Of a DNA stretch of 64,000 bases, positions 9,501-16,129 are shown piece by piece. Under the pieces are notes generated by a model. The model worked only from the letters and a program-made list of their open reading frames with translations, was not told the DNA's origin and did no database searches. How positions within the stretch are numbered: position 1 is the first letter of the stretch; every line of letters begins with the position of its first letter. The translations under genes and the position numbers were made by a program. Origin of the DNA: Paenibacillus sp. MAEPY2 (GTDB lineage Bacteria; Bacillota; Bacilli; Paenibacillales; Paenibacillaceae); assembly GCF_000499205.1 (NCBI RefSeq), contig NZ_AWUK01000047.1, positions 1 to 64,000 on the forward strand, given 5' to 3'.

Positions 9501-12179
9501 TATGGATTCAATCTGATTGCAATACCTGGTGAAGAGCTAGTAATCAAGTTTGCTTATGATTCCGGCAAGTATGATGAATCCTTAATGAAACTCATGGAAA
9601 ATCATATGCTGACTCTGTTGCAACGAATAGTAACAGATGAAAACATGCGGGTCGATGACATACAAATCATGACGAAACAAGAGCAGGTTACCCTGTTGCA
9701 TCAGTACAACGATACGGCATCAGTCTATCCAAAGAGCAAGACGATGCATCAGTTGGTCAGTGAACAGGCCGCCAAAACCCCTGAACATATTGCCGTAGCG
9801 TTGGGCGATGATGTGCTGACTTACAGACAGCTCGACATAAAATCGAATCAATTGGCAAGACATTTAAAGGCTATCCATGTTGGTCCAGGTTCCATGGTAG
9901 GAATTATGGTTGAGCGCTCACCCGAGATGATTGTTGGCATTCTTGCTATTATGAAGGCAGGCGGAGCTTATGTGCCCATTGACCCGGAATATCCCGCAGA
10001 GCGGATTGCATTGATTCTGGAGGATAGCGGTTCATCGATCCTATTGGAAATGGGAGAAGGCCATACCGGGCCAGGAAGAACATCCGTAGTGATTGATGCG
10101 GATTATAGCAATTATTCAGCAGAACCATTGGAGCAGCATGCTGGGCCGGAGGATGTAGCATATATGATCTACACCTCAGGATCGACCGGGAAACCAAAAG
10201 GCACAATGATTCCGCACAGCGGTCTGATCAATTATATTTTCTGGGCGAAGGACGTTTATTTGCAGAATCAGGAGCTTGATTTTGCCCTGTACTCCTCCTT
10301 TGCGTTTGATTTGACGATCACTTCGATCTTTACACCACTGGTTACTGGAAATAAAATAGTGGTATATCCAACCAGTGGAGATGAACCGGTGATCCTGAAT
10401 GTATTCAGGGATCGGCAAGCAGGCGTAGTTAAATTGACACCATCACATCTGAATCTGATTAAGGATATGGACAATACCCGATCCAGTATCAAGTGCCTGA
10501 TTGTAGGCGGTGAGGACCTGAAATCGGAATTGGCTTGGGAAGTGTACGAGAGTTTTGGAGGCAAGGTTCAGATCTTTAATGAATATGGGCCAACGGAAAC
10601 GGTTGTAGGCTGCATGATCCATCCGTACAATCCCGAGACGGACACGAGAATCTCAGTACCTATTGGGAAACCTGCTGCAAATGTGCAGTTATATGTGCTG
10701 AATCAACATCATCAGCTGCTTCCGGCTGGTTCGCCAGGGGAACTTTACATTGGAGGTGATGGAGTATCCCGAGGATACTTCGGACGTCCGGAACTAACGA
10801 TGCAGAAGTTTGTACCCAATCCGTTCAAAGAAGGGACTACCCTATACCGGACAGGTGATCTGGTGCAATGGCTGCCAAATGGCGACATGGAATTCCTCGG
10901 ACGAATCGATCATCAGGTGAAAATTAGGGGATACCGTATTGAGCCGGGAGAAATTGAACATCGTTTGTTGCAACAACCGGAAGTTAAAGATGTCATTGTG
11001 ACCCCGCGGAAAGATGATGCTCAGCAGAGCTATCTCTGTGCGTACATCGTGCCTGCGGACCCGAGTAGAGCGATGGACATCGTTCAACTAAAACAGGGCT
11101 TGCATGACGAGCTTCCCGCATATATGATCCCTGCATTCTTCATTGTGGTGGATCAGCTCCCGTTGACAGTGAATGGGAAAGTGGACTTGAAGGCATTGCC
11201 TGAGCCAGAGGGCAGTGTGACAGCTCAGCAAGCCTACACACCACCTGAAACGGAACTGGAACGCCACATGGCAAATATCTGGGAGGACATTCTTCCCGTA
11301 AAGCCAATCAGTATACACGCAAATCTGTTTGAGATGGGTGCAAATTCGTTAAATGTGATGTCTTTTGTATCCCGTTTGTACAGTCTGCTGAATTTTAGAA
11401 TTCCGTTTAAAGATATTTTTGAGAAACCAACCATTGCTGATCTGGCGAACTTTGTTGAGAAAGCCAAAGATCTCTTGGAGGACTACACCGAAGATTGCAT
11501 GCAGCTAACCCGGACAAGCGAGAAAAATCGGATGGTTTTCTGTTTTCCTCCCGCTGCTTCCATGGGGATTGCCTACATGACGCTTGCTCAGCATCTGGAC
11601 TCGTTCGGAGTTTACAGCTTTAATTTCATCACTTCAGAAGATCGGATTGCTCGTTACGCTCAAATGATGATTGATATTCAAAAGGAGGGCCCGTTCACGC
11701 TAATGGGTTATTCCTCGGGTGGAGTACTGGCCTTCGATGTCGCCAAGGAGCTTAACCGCAGAGGATATGAAGTGCGTGACCTGATTATACTGGACTCAAA
11801 ATACCGAACAGAAGTGGAAGAGCATCGTCTGACTGAAGAACAGATCAGGCAGGAGATTCAGCAAAAGTTCAACATGAGTCAATATCAAGACCTTGAGAAA
11901 TTGGCTAATGACTATTTGCTGGAGCTGATTACAAAGTCTTACCTGTATGTTCATGAAGCCATAACCTTTGGTACGATTGATGGTAACATCAGTTATGTGA
12001 CTTCAGGGATTTCCGATGCCAATGCTTCAATTGCATTGTGGGCCCAATCCACCACAGGACAATTCCGAGAAGTGAAAGGTTATGGCAAACATATGGAGAT
12101 GATCGACAAAAACTATCCGGAAATTGTGAAACAGAATGCAAAGCTCATCAACGAACTCCTGCTGACAAGTACTAAATAA
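1..12179 (+). CDS. Non-ribosomal peptide synthetase, C-terminal part (5' truncated by window), Thr/D-Asp/Asn modules with thioesterase
   Basis: Multi-modular peptide synthetase that builds a peptide on carrier-protein thioesters in the cytoplasm. The reading frame (frame 3) is open from the first bases, and the first visible residues are the middle of an epimerization domain, so the start lies upstream; the GTG at 45 is internal. About 4,060 residues are visible: E(partial)-C-A-T-C-A-T-E-C-A-T-TE. Binding-pocket residues read from the A domains give DFWNIGMVHK (the Thr code), DLTKVGHIGK (the Asp code) and DLTKIGEVGK (an Asn code). The last residues added would therefore be Thr, D-Asp and Asn, followed by TE release. 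E domains before the Thr module and inside the Asp module put D-residues at those positions. The same layout (D-Phe, His, D-Asp, Asn, TE) ends bacitracin synthetase BacC, with Thr here in place of His. A strong terminator follows, then regulatory and BcrAB-type transporter genes. The family is certain; the product identity is inferred. Confidence 0.97.
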   Translation, partial: TEINDLLLSALYLAVRKLTGELKLKVNLEGHGREDVLEGIDVSRTVGWFTTLYPVLLKGEAEDELSTTIKRVKEGLRKVPHKGFSYGALKYVARMPELQTEHQASISFNYLGEMDGGMIGEAMFRESRFSTGQTIGGNIARNNPIELNTFVSGGKLHLNVTANQTAADMPLVSRFAETFLEQLTEIADHCLCQRETTYTPSDYGDPSLALEELELIKSACPGVIIERIYPLTNMQQGMLFHAMEDETSTAYFQQTVMRIRGEVNPDDLQSSFNELMNRHEALRASFIHQDLEEPRQVIMQNLTIEFEFHDWTAMETNRSAAQLESFLQQDKAHSFRLDTQPLMRAALFRTTDQSYTLVWSHHHILLDGWCLGIILSELFQIYKAKLENKAHNMKEPKRYHHYIEWLTRQDKDEAQAYWRRYLENYDTQSSVPGSLLTEHDVPYLRKEQTISLGQELTRQLNEIGAHYGVTLNTVIQCIWGLVLARYNDTEDVIFGTVVSGREAPVEGIEEMIGLFINTIPVRIGYPHQKHFGDVLQAVQKQAVESQQFNYLNLAEVQALSDLNKELMDHVFVFENYALDHGAVQQSSTGVGFEITGLHAEEQSNYGFLISATPGDSLTLVITYDGNKYDSSIIEHMDQHFRSVAEQVTSADHHQLADIRLVGGQEREVLLNSFNNSDADYPRNMTIHELFQQQVRRTPDRIAVLDEHRHMTYTELNERSNQLARTLFSLTGGTEQFIGIMADRSVDMIVGIMAVLKAGAAYIPVDPTYPDDRISYMLEDSGIHLLVVSEKGMDRGLHRGSCVVLEEEDSYHEDAGNLETSVQSHDLAYVIYTSGTTGNPKGTLIEHKNVVRLLINDRNRFDFNENDIWTMFHSFCFDFSVWEMYGALLYGGTLLIVPHLVAQQPGEFLQWLIREKVTILNQTPSYFYRLLHEEAKRARKELTLRKVIFGGEALSPSLLAAWYERYPSTKLINMYGITETTVHVTYKEITLSDIQTGRSNIGQPIPTLRAYILNQYRHLQPVGCVGELYIAGEGLARGYLNRTNLTEERFVEDPFYPGEKMYRSGDLARWRADGSMEYLGRMDHQVKIRGYRIELGEIEHQLLQLSVVKDAFVVARADEEHTQYICAYITLNEVADDAVTQQIRQQLSLQLPDYMMPAYIVKMDQLPLTSNGKVDRKALPAPEAGMSALGGYEAPGSRVEAELLALWHQLLNNDHIGVSHNFFEVGGHSLKASALVSRVHKAFGVAVPLRQVFATPTVRALSQWIDSARSSSYETITKAETKEFYPLSSAQKRLFIMHQLEDSSLAYNMPYAMKISGNLDVRQLKRAFQDLIKRHESFRTSFHMVDGQPVQRIDQQVEFRITSRKLGEQTLEAWQAGFVRPFSLTQAPLLRVELVQMGPAEYSLIMDMHHIIADGVSMGVLTRELSALYEGQVLEPLQLQYRDYAEWQALSRTTDVMQAQQDYWLSVYQEEVPLLDLPIDYARPQHRNYEGELFPFELSESVSQRLSQLAQTEGVTLFMLLLAGYTTLLHRYTGQEDIIVGTPVAGNSQPELQNVIGLFINTLALRNRPVGTFTFREYLNEIKENTLQAYENQDYAFDELVEKLALARDMSRSALFDTMLVFQNYDSEELALEGVQFTSLLPTNIRSKFDITLTAMEAEGRIKCVFTYSTELFKPETIERMAGHLVELLDNISNDAALRLQDIPIITSVETRSMMQLSCGQSVQYRTDAALIELFEEQVRKSSGQRAVVSGENELSYEELNLRANQLARLLRARGAAPNSVIAVSVSPSVDLITSMLAVLKTGAIYLPIDPEQTVNRTNVILQDSQAVLLLTDRPLSKGLSFSGDVCQVNDGSIEHFDSMDLSLPTSPEQQVYMIYTSGSTGTPKGVMVRNRNIVNYVQWFIREAGISAADRTMLMSSSAFDLGYTGVFSSLLQGGELHVPSKEDYTNPVRALQLMAQQRITFIKLTPSLFNLLLHDPAFAEWQLVLRLVVFGGEKINTTDVKKYLGEYPNSRIMNHYGPTETTIGVVFHNLSSVNVRSFIDHPVIGRPIDNTVVYVLDKHDHLVPQGVFGEICVSGESVSSGYFKQVKMTREKFVEDPFQPGRIMYRTGDLARWTHDGELELAGRKDNQVKVRGYRIELDEIKKQMLLLEGVREAVIVPGANQEQVTVLCAYFTANRSIPLDEIRVHLGVELPEYMIPTHFMQLDTLPLTGNGKLDVRALPEPDASMGGETVYEAARNEAESLLVSIWEEVLGFKPIGINHHFFASGGDSIKALQIISRLSRAGKKLTMKELFANPQIKLLGRYVREDSRVDRMKQRMTGPIDLTPIQKSYFLQHQRKGMNHFNQSLMLYREKGFNPETVRQVMEGLMMHHDVLRMSYREEQGKVVQTHLDYEAGLFQLDVQDMIGLDEQELFIRVQQAASNIQESIEIFEGPLVRAVIFRTDQGDHLLIVIHHMLIDGVSWKILLEDLAIGYQQLLEGQDLSFYPVTDSYPYYAAFLSDYAKGGRLAKERVYWIKTDQEETGFLPRHEVHLDEYRYGDNRMSSVSLDREMTTQLLRETNQAYYTEINDILLAALALSIKECAGANKVKVTMEGHGRELMGDELDISRTVGWFTSKYPVCIDLGNEEGLGTTIKEVKEQLRRVPAKGIGYGILKYMTNELPTLKEQTPLLLFNYLGQMDQDINSGLFRSSWLSAGNSVGDDVIRANPMEVIAYVAEGQLVINITYNHKLFDESIVENLATTYQKMLQLVIEHCVQQQAEKTPSDYGDPYVTLQNLKVVTQKFGPERIEKIYPLANMQRGMLYHALENRGDRVYFEQLIMNIRGNLDIDRFQESLNLLMQRHEMLRASIEYQVTEEPRNIICQNREAAFVYRDLREVPEQDRGSRVLSIAREDKRKGFDLSKDTLVRFELLQTDEEQYSLIWSNHHILLDGWARGIILAELVHLYECKRTGKNIQLHEPVPYSEYVEWLQALNKDEAISYWKNYLGGYENKVQLPAGTSRSLNEGATPQEHQFRISRQLTKQMNDLANRNHVTFYTVMQCVWGIMLAKYNDTSDVVFGTVVSGREAQVRGIENMVGLFINTIPARIQWDEGHTFKQLIGDMQASSIEGSQHHHLGLAEIASLSSLKRDLIDHIMVFENYSVDSSLVEQDTNDIGFVIEDVHSQEQTNYGFNLIAIPGEELVIKFAYDSGKYDESLMKLMENHMLTLLQRIVTDENMRVDDIQIMTKQEQVTLLHQYNDTASVYPKSKTMHQLVSEQAAKTPEHIAVALGDDVLTYRQLDIKSNQLARHLKAIHVGPGSMVGIMVERSPEMIVGILAIMKAGGAYVPIDPEYPAERIALILEDSGSSILLEMGEGHTGPGRTSVVIDADYSNYSAEPLEQHAGPEDVAYMIYTSGSTGKPKGTMIPHSGLINYIFWAKDVYLQNQELDFALYSSFAFDLTITSIFTPLVTGNKIVVYPTSGDEPVILNVFRDRQAGVVKLTPSHLNLIKDMDNTRSSIKCLIVGGEDLKSELAWEVYESFGGKVQIFNEYGPTETVVGCMIHPYNPETDTRISVPIGKPAANVQLYVLNQHHQLLPAGSPGELYIGGDGVSRGYFGRPELTMQKFVPNPFKEGTTLYRTGDLVQWLPNGDMEFLGRIDHQVKIRGYRIEPGEIEHRLLQQPEVKDVIVTPRKDDAQQSYLCAYIVPADPSRAMDIVQLKQGLHDELPAYMIPAFFIVVDQLPLTVNGKVDLKALPEPEGSVTAQQAYTPPETELERHMANIWEDILPVKPISIHANLFEMGANSLNVMSFVSRLYSLLNFRIPFKDIFEKPTIADLANFVEKAKDLLEDYTEDCMQLTRTSEKNRMVFCFPPAASMGIAYMTLAQHLDSFGVYSFNFITSEDRIARYAQMMIDIQKEGPFTLMGYSSGGVLAFDVAKELNRRGYEVRDLIILDSKYRTEVEEHRLTEEQIRQEIQQKFNMSQYQDLEKLANDYLLELITKSYLYVHEAITFGTIDGNISYVTSGISDANASIALWAQSTTGQFREVKGYGKHMEMIDKNYPEIVKQNAKLINELLLTSTK
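640..3795 (+). other. NRPS module C-A(Thr)-T
   Basis: The condensation domain is of the type that follows an E domain (PLTNMQQGMLFH near 690, HHHILLDGW near 1083). The adenylation domain spans about 2050-3540, with YTSGTTGNPKG near 2490, the A4/A5 segments FDFSVWEMYG and NMYGITETTVH, and A8 GYRIELGEIE near 3268. Aligning these by eye to the GrsA pocket gives D-F-W-N-I-G-M-V-H-K, the established threonine code. The carrier protein has VGGHSLKA near 3673, with the phosphopantetheine serine. There is no E domain, so L-Thr is expected. Confidence 0.88.
3845..8270 (+). other. NRPS module C-A(Asp)-T-E
   Basis: The condensation domain is of the ordinary L-to-L class (HHIIADGVS near 4222). The adenylation domain spans about 5190-6670 with YTSGSTGTPKG near 5626. 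Pocket residues D-L-T-K-V-G-H-I-G-K match the aspartate code known from surfactin and bacitracin synthetases. The carrier has GGDSIKA near 6801, the GGDS form typical before an E domain. The epimerization domain has HHMLIDGVSW near 7360 and EGHGRE near 7780. D-Asp is the expected output. Confidence 0.88.
8330..12170 (+). other. NRPS termination module C-A(Asn)-T-TE
   Basis: The condensation domain follows the E domain (PLANMQRGMLYH near 8380, HHILLDGW near 8772). The adenylation domain has YTSGSTGKPKG near 10170 and pocket D-L-T-K-I-G-E-V-G-K, an asparagine code. The carrier core reads MGANSLNV near 11331 instead of the usual GGxS, but the serine is kept. The type I thioesterase has GYSSGG near 11703 (nucleophile Ser) and a candidate His in GYGKHMEM near 12090. 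It would release or cyclise the finished peptide. Confidence 0.87.
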
Positions 12180-12185
12180 CATTTC

Positions 12186-12227
12186 AAGGTTGGCGTTTCG
12201 TGAGTCAGAAACGCCAACCTTTTTTTT
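12186..12227 (+). terminator. Rho-independent terminator after NRPS
   Basis: Perfect 14-bp stem AAGGTTGGCGTTTC / GAAACGCCAACCTT with an 8-nt loop, followed by a T run, just after the NRPS stop. It separates the synthetase operon from the regulatory genes. Confidence 0.95.
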
Positions 12228-12372
12228 ACACATGAGCATTTTGCATAAATCCAAAGAGTGTCTTTCAATCAGGAAGATATAGATCGAAATGCTTCTATTC
12301 GTCTAGATCTTATACCCGGGAGCGAGTTGAATCGAATTATGCAAAATGCTGACAGGAAAGAAGGTTGAAATT

Positions 12373-13080
12373 ATGCAAAATATTCGTGTACTTATTGCGG
12401 ATGACGATATGGAGATTCGAGACCTGATCCGAAAATATTTGGAGCGGGAGATGTATATCGTAGACACTGCCGCAGATGGAGAACAAGCGCTGCAGCTGTT
12501 TCAACAGCACAAATATAATATGGTCATTCTTGACCTGATGATGCCTCAAATGGATGGTATGGAAGCTTGTCGAAGAATTCGCAGCACCAGCAACGTCCCC
12601 ATCATGATGGTGACTGCCAAAGATCACGAAACAGACAAAATTATAGGTCTTGGCATTGGTGCGGATGATTATATTACCAAACCATTTAGCATTCATGAGC
12701 TGGTTGCGAGAATTAAGGCGCTTATGCGCAGATTTATGGTTCTTGGTACTGAGGTCCCTGACCACAGTGAGTTTATTCGCTTCAAAGGATTGATGATGAA
12801 TTTGAAAACATACACCGTTGATGTTCAAGGCAAAGAGATTGATTTGACAGGCAAAGAGACGGAATTGCTCAAATTTATGATGTCCAATCCAGGTCAGGTG
12901 TTCACCAAAGCGCAATTATTCAGAAATGTATGGGATAACGGGTATTTGGATGATGACAATACCATTATGGTACATATTCGAAAGCTGCGAATGAAGATTG
13001 AATCCGATCCTTCGAATCCGCAATTTATAAAAACCGTCTGGGGTATCGGATATAAATTTGTAGGTGAACGGGATGAATAG
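12373..13080 (+). CDS. OmpR-family response regulator (BacR-like position)
   Basis: DNA-binding response regulator of 235 residues. The receiver domain has the acidic pocket D10-D12, the phospho-acceptor D54 in ILDLMMP and K103 in TKPFS. The C-terminal winged-helix domain ends in GIGYKFVGE. The start at 12373 is chosen because AGAAGG lies 8 nt upstream; an in-frame ATG at 12346 has no such site. It overlaps the following kinase gene by 8 nt, so the two form one operon. The location between an NRPS and a BcrAB-type exporter mirrors bacRS in the bacitracin locus. The likely role is to switch on the exporter when the peptide is present (inference). Confidence 0.93.
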   Translation: MQNIRVLIADDDMEIRDLIRKYLEREMYIVDTAADGEQALQLFQQHKYNMVILDLMMPQMDGMEACRRIRSTSNVPIMMVTAKDHETDKIIGLGIGADDYITKPFSIHELVARIKALMRRFMVLGTEVPDHSEFIRFKGLMMNLKTYTVDVQGKEIDLTGKETELLKFMMSNPGQVFTKAQLFRNVWDNGYLDDDNTIMVHIRKLRMKIESDPSNPQFIKTVWGIGYKFVGERDE

Positions 13081-14113
13081 AGATGCCGTCTTGATGTTAT
13101 CCGGTCTACAGTTGATTATCGGAGCTGGGGCACTTGCCCTGGAATACTACACTAGCTTGTCGCATGGTTCACGAATGTGGTTGTTTGCAGCGTTCGTTTT
13201 CACCAGCATCTTGGTACTCGTTAATCAATATCAGATTCGAAGCAAGCAGAAATCGATTGCTTCTGAGCTGCATCGGGCGGTCAATGGAGAAGGGAAAAGA
13301 AGAATGTTAAGCAAAGGGAATGCTCTGCTGGATGAGATCGTTTTTGCAGCGAATGACCTGATGGAACAGCTTGAAAACGTAAATATCGATGCACAGCGTT
13401 CCCAGGCAGCGAGAAAAAGTTTGCTTTCCAGTATTTCACATGATATTCGTACACCGCTGACTTCAATGATTGGTTATGTGGACGCGCTCAAGGATGATAT
13501 TGCATCAACAGAAGAAGAGAGAAGCGATTATATGGATATTTTATCGAGAAAGTCCAAGGACTTGAAAAAAATGATAGATGAGATGTTCACCATGGCCAAA
13601 CTGGATGCAGACGAGATGCCCATGCGGGCTGAGCCGTTGGATCTGGCCGAATTGACCAGGGAGATTTTGATTGAATTTATGCCAAGTCTCAAAAAAGCAG
13701 AGATGGATCTGAACATTCAACTTCCCGATTACTCTTGTTTCGTGATGGCAGATCGGCTAAGTATCCATCGCTTAATCAGCAATCTGATTCAAAATTCCAT
13801 CCAGTATGGGCATGAAGGGGGCGTTCTGGGTATTGAAATGGCACGTTGTCATATCCATTTTCAATTAACCGTGTGGGATCAGGGTCCAGGGATATCGGAA
13901 AAAGAGCTTAATCTGGTGTTTGAACGAATGTATCGCAGTGACCATTCACGTAGTCCTGTCCTTGGGGCAAGTGGACTTGGGCTTTCCATTGCCCGAACAC
14001 TGGCCGAGAAAAACGAGGGACATTTGCAGGCAGAGAGCATACCAGGAGTGAAAACATCCTTTATATTCACGATCCCCGAGTATACACGGGTGTCACAGTC
14101 ACAACACAATTAA
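13073..14113 (+). CDS. Sensor histidine kinase with minimal sensor (intramembrane-sensing type)
   Basis: 346 residues. Two N-terminal membrane segments (about 5-23 and 32-50) are separated by only about 10 external residues, so there is no extracellular sensor domain. This is the form seen in kinases that work with peptide-antibiotic transporters. The dimerisation domain has H123 in SISHDIRTPLTS. The ATPase domain shows the N box (LIQNSIQYG), DQGPGIS and GLGLSIA. The start at 13073 uses TAGGTGA 7 nt upstream and overlaps the end of the regulator gene. It is expected to phosphorylate the regulator encoded upstream. Confidence 0.93.
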   Translation: MNRDAVLMLSGLQLIIGAGALALEYYTSLSHGSRMWLFAAFVFTSILVLVNQYQIRSKQKSIASELHRAVNGEGKRRMLSKGNALLDEIVFAANDLMEQLENVNIDAQRSQAARKSLLSSISHDIRTPLTSMIGYVDALKDDIASTEEERSDYMDILSRKSKDLKKMIDEMFTMAKLDADEMPMRAEPLDLAELTREILIEFMPSLKKAEMDLNIQLPDYSCFVMADRLSIHRLISNLIQNSIQYGHEGGVLGIEMARCHIHFQLTVWDQGPGISEKELNLVFERMYRSDHSRSPVLGASGLGLSIARTLAEKNEGHLQAESIPGVKTSFIFTIPEYTRVSQSQHN

Positions 14114-14199
14114 GAGATAGTTAAGATTTGGATAAGCGCTATTTAAAATCTGAAACCTAGAATGAAATTATCAGTTCTTGGAAGGAAGGTGCGCTGGAC

Positions 14200-15117
14200 G
14201 TGAGTGTAATTATCAAAACAACGAATCTTACCAAAGAATACGGGACTCAAAAATCAGTCAATTCACTGAATATGACTGTTCACCAAGGTGGGATATACGG
14301 CTTTCTTGGACGCAACGGTGCAGGGAAAACAACGACGATCCGTATGCTTCTTGGTCTAATCAAACCAACACATGGCGAGATTGAGATATTTGGAGAGAAC
14401 CTGTTTACCAATCAAAAAGAAATATTAAGAAGAACCGGCTCGATCGTGGAAGTACCCGGATTTTATGAGAATCTGACTGCCCGCGAGAATTTATCCATCA
14501 ACGCTCGAATCATGGGGATATACAAAAAGAATGCAATTGAGGACTCACTTGAAATCGTGGGCTTGCAAAATGAAACCAAAAAATTGGTAGGCAAATATTC
14601 TTTGGGAATGAAACAAAGGTTAGGCATTGCCCGAGCCCTGCTGCATTATCCTGAATTGCTGATTCTTGATGAACCTACCAATGGACTTGATCCGATTGGG
14701 ATCAAGGAAATTCGCAGGCTGATCAAAAATCTGGCCGCGGAGAGGAATATTACCATTTTGATCTCAAGCCACATTTTGTCGGAAATAGAACAACTGGTTG
14801 ATTACATGGGCATTATTCACGAAGGGAATCTGCTGGAGGAAATTTCATTTGAGCAGCTTCGTAAAAGAAACCGCAAATACACCGAATTTCAAGTTTCAGA
14901 TGATAATAAGGCCACGGTAATTCTCGACGGTTTGGATCAGGCTGAATATGAAGTTCATGATGAACGCAACATCAGGGTTTATTCCCACCTTGGACAACAA
15001 GGGAAGCTGAACAGGCTCTTTATGGAGAATGACATCGATGTAACCAAAATTATGGTGAGTGAGGATCGGTTGGAAGACTATTTCACCAAGCTGGTTGGAG
15101 GTGGAACCATTGGTTAA
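14200..15117 (+). CDS. bcrA: BcrA-type ABC transporter ATP-binding protein
   Basis: 305-residue ATPase: Walker A GRNGAGKTT, Q-region replaced by IVEVPGFYENLTARENL, signature SLGMKQRLGIARALL, Walker B LLILDEPTNGLDP, switch SSHILSE. The VEVPGFYENLTAREN segment and the GGGTIG tail match what I recall of bacitracin-resistance BcrA. The start is GTG with GGAAGGAAGG upstream. It would power export or membrane removal of the peptide by the adjacent membrane protein. It shares 8 nt with bcrB. No promoter was identified in the 86 nt after the kinase, so it may be cotranscribed with it or start there. The family is sure; the substrate is inferred from neighbours. Confidence 0.92.
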   Translation: MSVIIKTTNLTKEYGTQKSVNSLNMTVHQGGIYGFLGRNGAGKTTTIRMLLGLIKPTHGEIEIFGENLFTNQKEILRRTGSIVEVPGFYENLTARENLSINARIMGIYKKNAIEDSLEIVGLQNETKKLVGKYSLGMKQRLGIARALLHYPELLILDEPTNGLDPIGIKEIRRLIKNLAAERNITILISSHILSEIEQLVDYMGIIHEGNLLEEISFEQLRKRNRKYTEFQVSDDNKATVILDGLDQAEYEVHDERNIRVYSHLGQQGKLNRLFMENDIDVTKIMVSEDRLEDYFTKLVGGGTIG

Positions 15118-15847
15118 TCTGCTTTACAGTGAACTTCTGAAACTGAAACGATCCAAAATGTTTTTGCTTAGTATCATCGGCGCGGCTGTTGCCCCTTTGA
15201 TGGTTGCTGCAGCCATGTTTGTGCAAATGAAAACAAAGGAGCCATACCTTGTGGCACAATTCAGTGTGCTTATGTCCAACACAAGCATATATGCTGTATT
15301 GGTCATTGGGGTTCCGTTGTATGGGGTTATTACCGCTTACCTGTATAACAGGGAATATGCAGAGGATACAATGAAGAATCTGCTGACCATTCCCGTTTCC
15401 AGGGTCGCTCTGCTGATGTCCAAATGGATTATGCTGCTGGGATGGATTATACTGCTTACATTATCCGCTTGGGCGCTGGCGATCATTTTTGGTTCGCTGG
15501 GTCAATTTGCAGGTCTTACTCCACAGTTCGTGCTCAACTCGCTCAGCAATTATGTAGTGGCAGGTCTTTTATTGTTTCTGCTGTCGACCCCAATCATTCT
15601 GATTACGCTCGTATTAAAAAGTTTTGTTCCGGCGATTATCGTAACCATTATTATTACACTGGTGAATGTGATGCTCGCTACAAGTGAACATCGCGGATTA
15701 TTTCCATGGACCGCAGCACTGGATATTGCCAATGGAACACTGGAAGCCAAATATCCGCCAGAGTATTCATATATTTCGATCGCTGCTACGTCTATCATCT
15801 GTCTTGGACTGGCCATCGGTTATTTCAAGAAAATAGATATCCATTAA
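15110..15847 (+). CDS. bcrB: BcrB-type ABC-2 permease
   Basis: 245-residue integral membrane protein with six predicted membrane segments, beginning MVNLLYSELLKLKRSKMF. This N-terminal LYSELLKLKRSK is typical of lantibiotic/bacitracin immunity permeases (ABC-2 family). A TTG start at 15110 is supported by GGAGGTGG 5 nt upstream and overlaps the end of bcrA, implying translational coupling. It ends FKKIDIH. It should form the membrane channel of the BcrA-energised exporter. In bacitracin producers a bcrC (undecaprenyl pyrophosphate phosphatase) is present with these genes; none is found next to it here. Confidence 0.9.
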   Translation: MVNLLYSELLKLKRSKMFLLSIIGAAVAPLMVAAAMFVQMKTKEPYLVAQFSVLMSNTSIYAVLVIGVPLYGVITAYLYNREYAEDTMKNLLTIPVSRVALLMSKWIMLLGWIILLTLSAWALAIIFGSLGQFAGLTPQFVLNSLSNYVVAGLLLFLLSTPIILITLVLKSFVPAIIVTIIITLVNVMLATSEHRGLFPWTAALDIANGTLEAKYPPEYSYISIAATSIICLGLAIGYFKKIDIH

Positions 15848-15876
15848 TAAAAAAAGAAGTTACGCCAAATCGTTAT

Positions 15877-15938
15877 AATCCCCTCCCCGTAAACAGAGTG
15901 ATGAGTTCACCATCCTGTTTACGGAGAGGGGATTTTTC
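15877..15938 (+). terminator. Rho-independent terminator after bcrAB
   Basis: A 20-bp stem with one mismatch (AATCCCCTCCCCGTAAACAG and its partner at 15915-15934), an 18-nt loop and a short T tail. It closes the regulator-kinase-exporter unit. Confidence 0.9.
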
Positions 15939-16066
15939 GGAAAGTACATATCAGCTACATTCAATTAATGAATCAAGCCCTTGCAGAATATTCAGGAAGC
16001 ACTTCGTTATCCATTGAAAGTAACAACGAAGATCACGTAAATCATATATGTTGCTGGATCATTTTT

Positions 16067-16094
16067 TTGCTCAGACGCTCTGATCTGCTATGAT
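16067..16094 (+). promoter_or_regulatory. Candidate sigma-A promoter
   Basis: TTGCTC, 16-bp spacer, TATGAT, about 35 nt upstream of the small gene starting at 16130. Confidence 0.5.
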
Positions 16095-16129
16095 GAAACA
16101 AATAATTATGGCTAGAACGGAGGGAGATC

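Noticed and set aside
1..12179. Calling the product bacitracin itself
   Set aside because: The pocket at the His position reads as the Thr code, and most modules are outside the window, so only kinship can be proposed.
12228..12372. Search for a promoter of the first two-component system
   Set aside because: No pair of -35 and -10 boxes at proper spacing was convincing.
12337..12915. Minus-strand frame of 192 codons
   Set aside because: It lies wholly over the response regulator gene, and its His/Asn/Phe-rich translation looks like a shadow.
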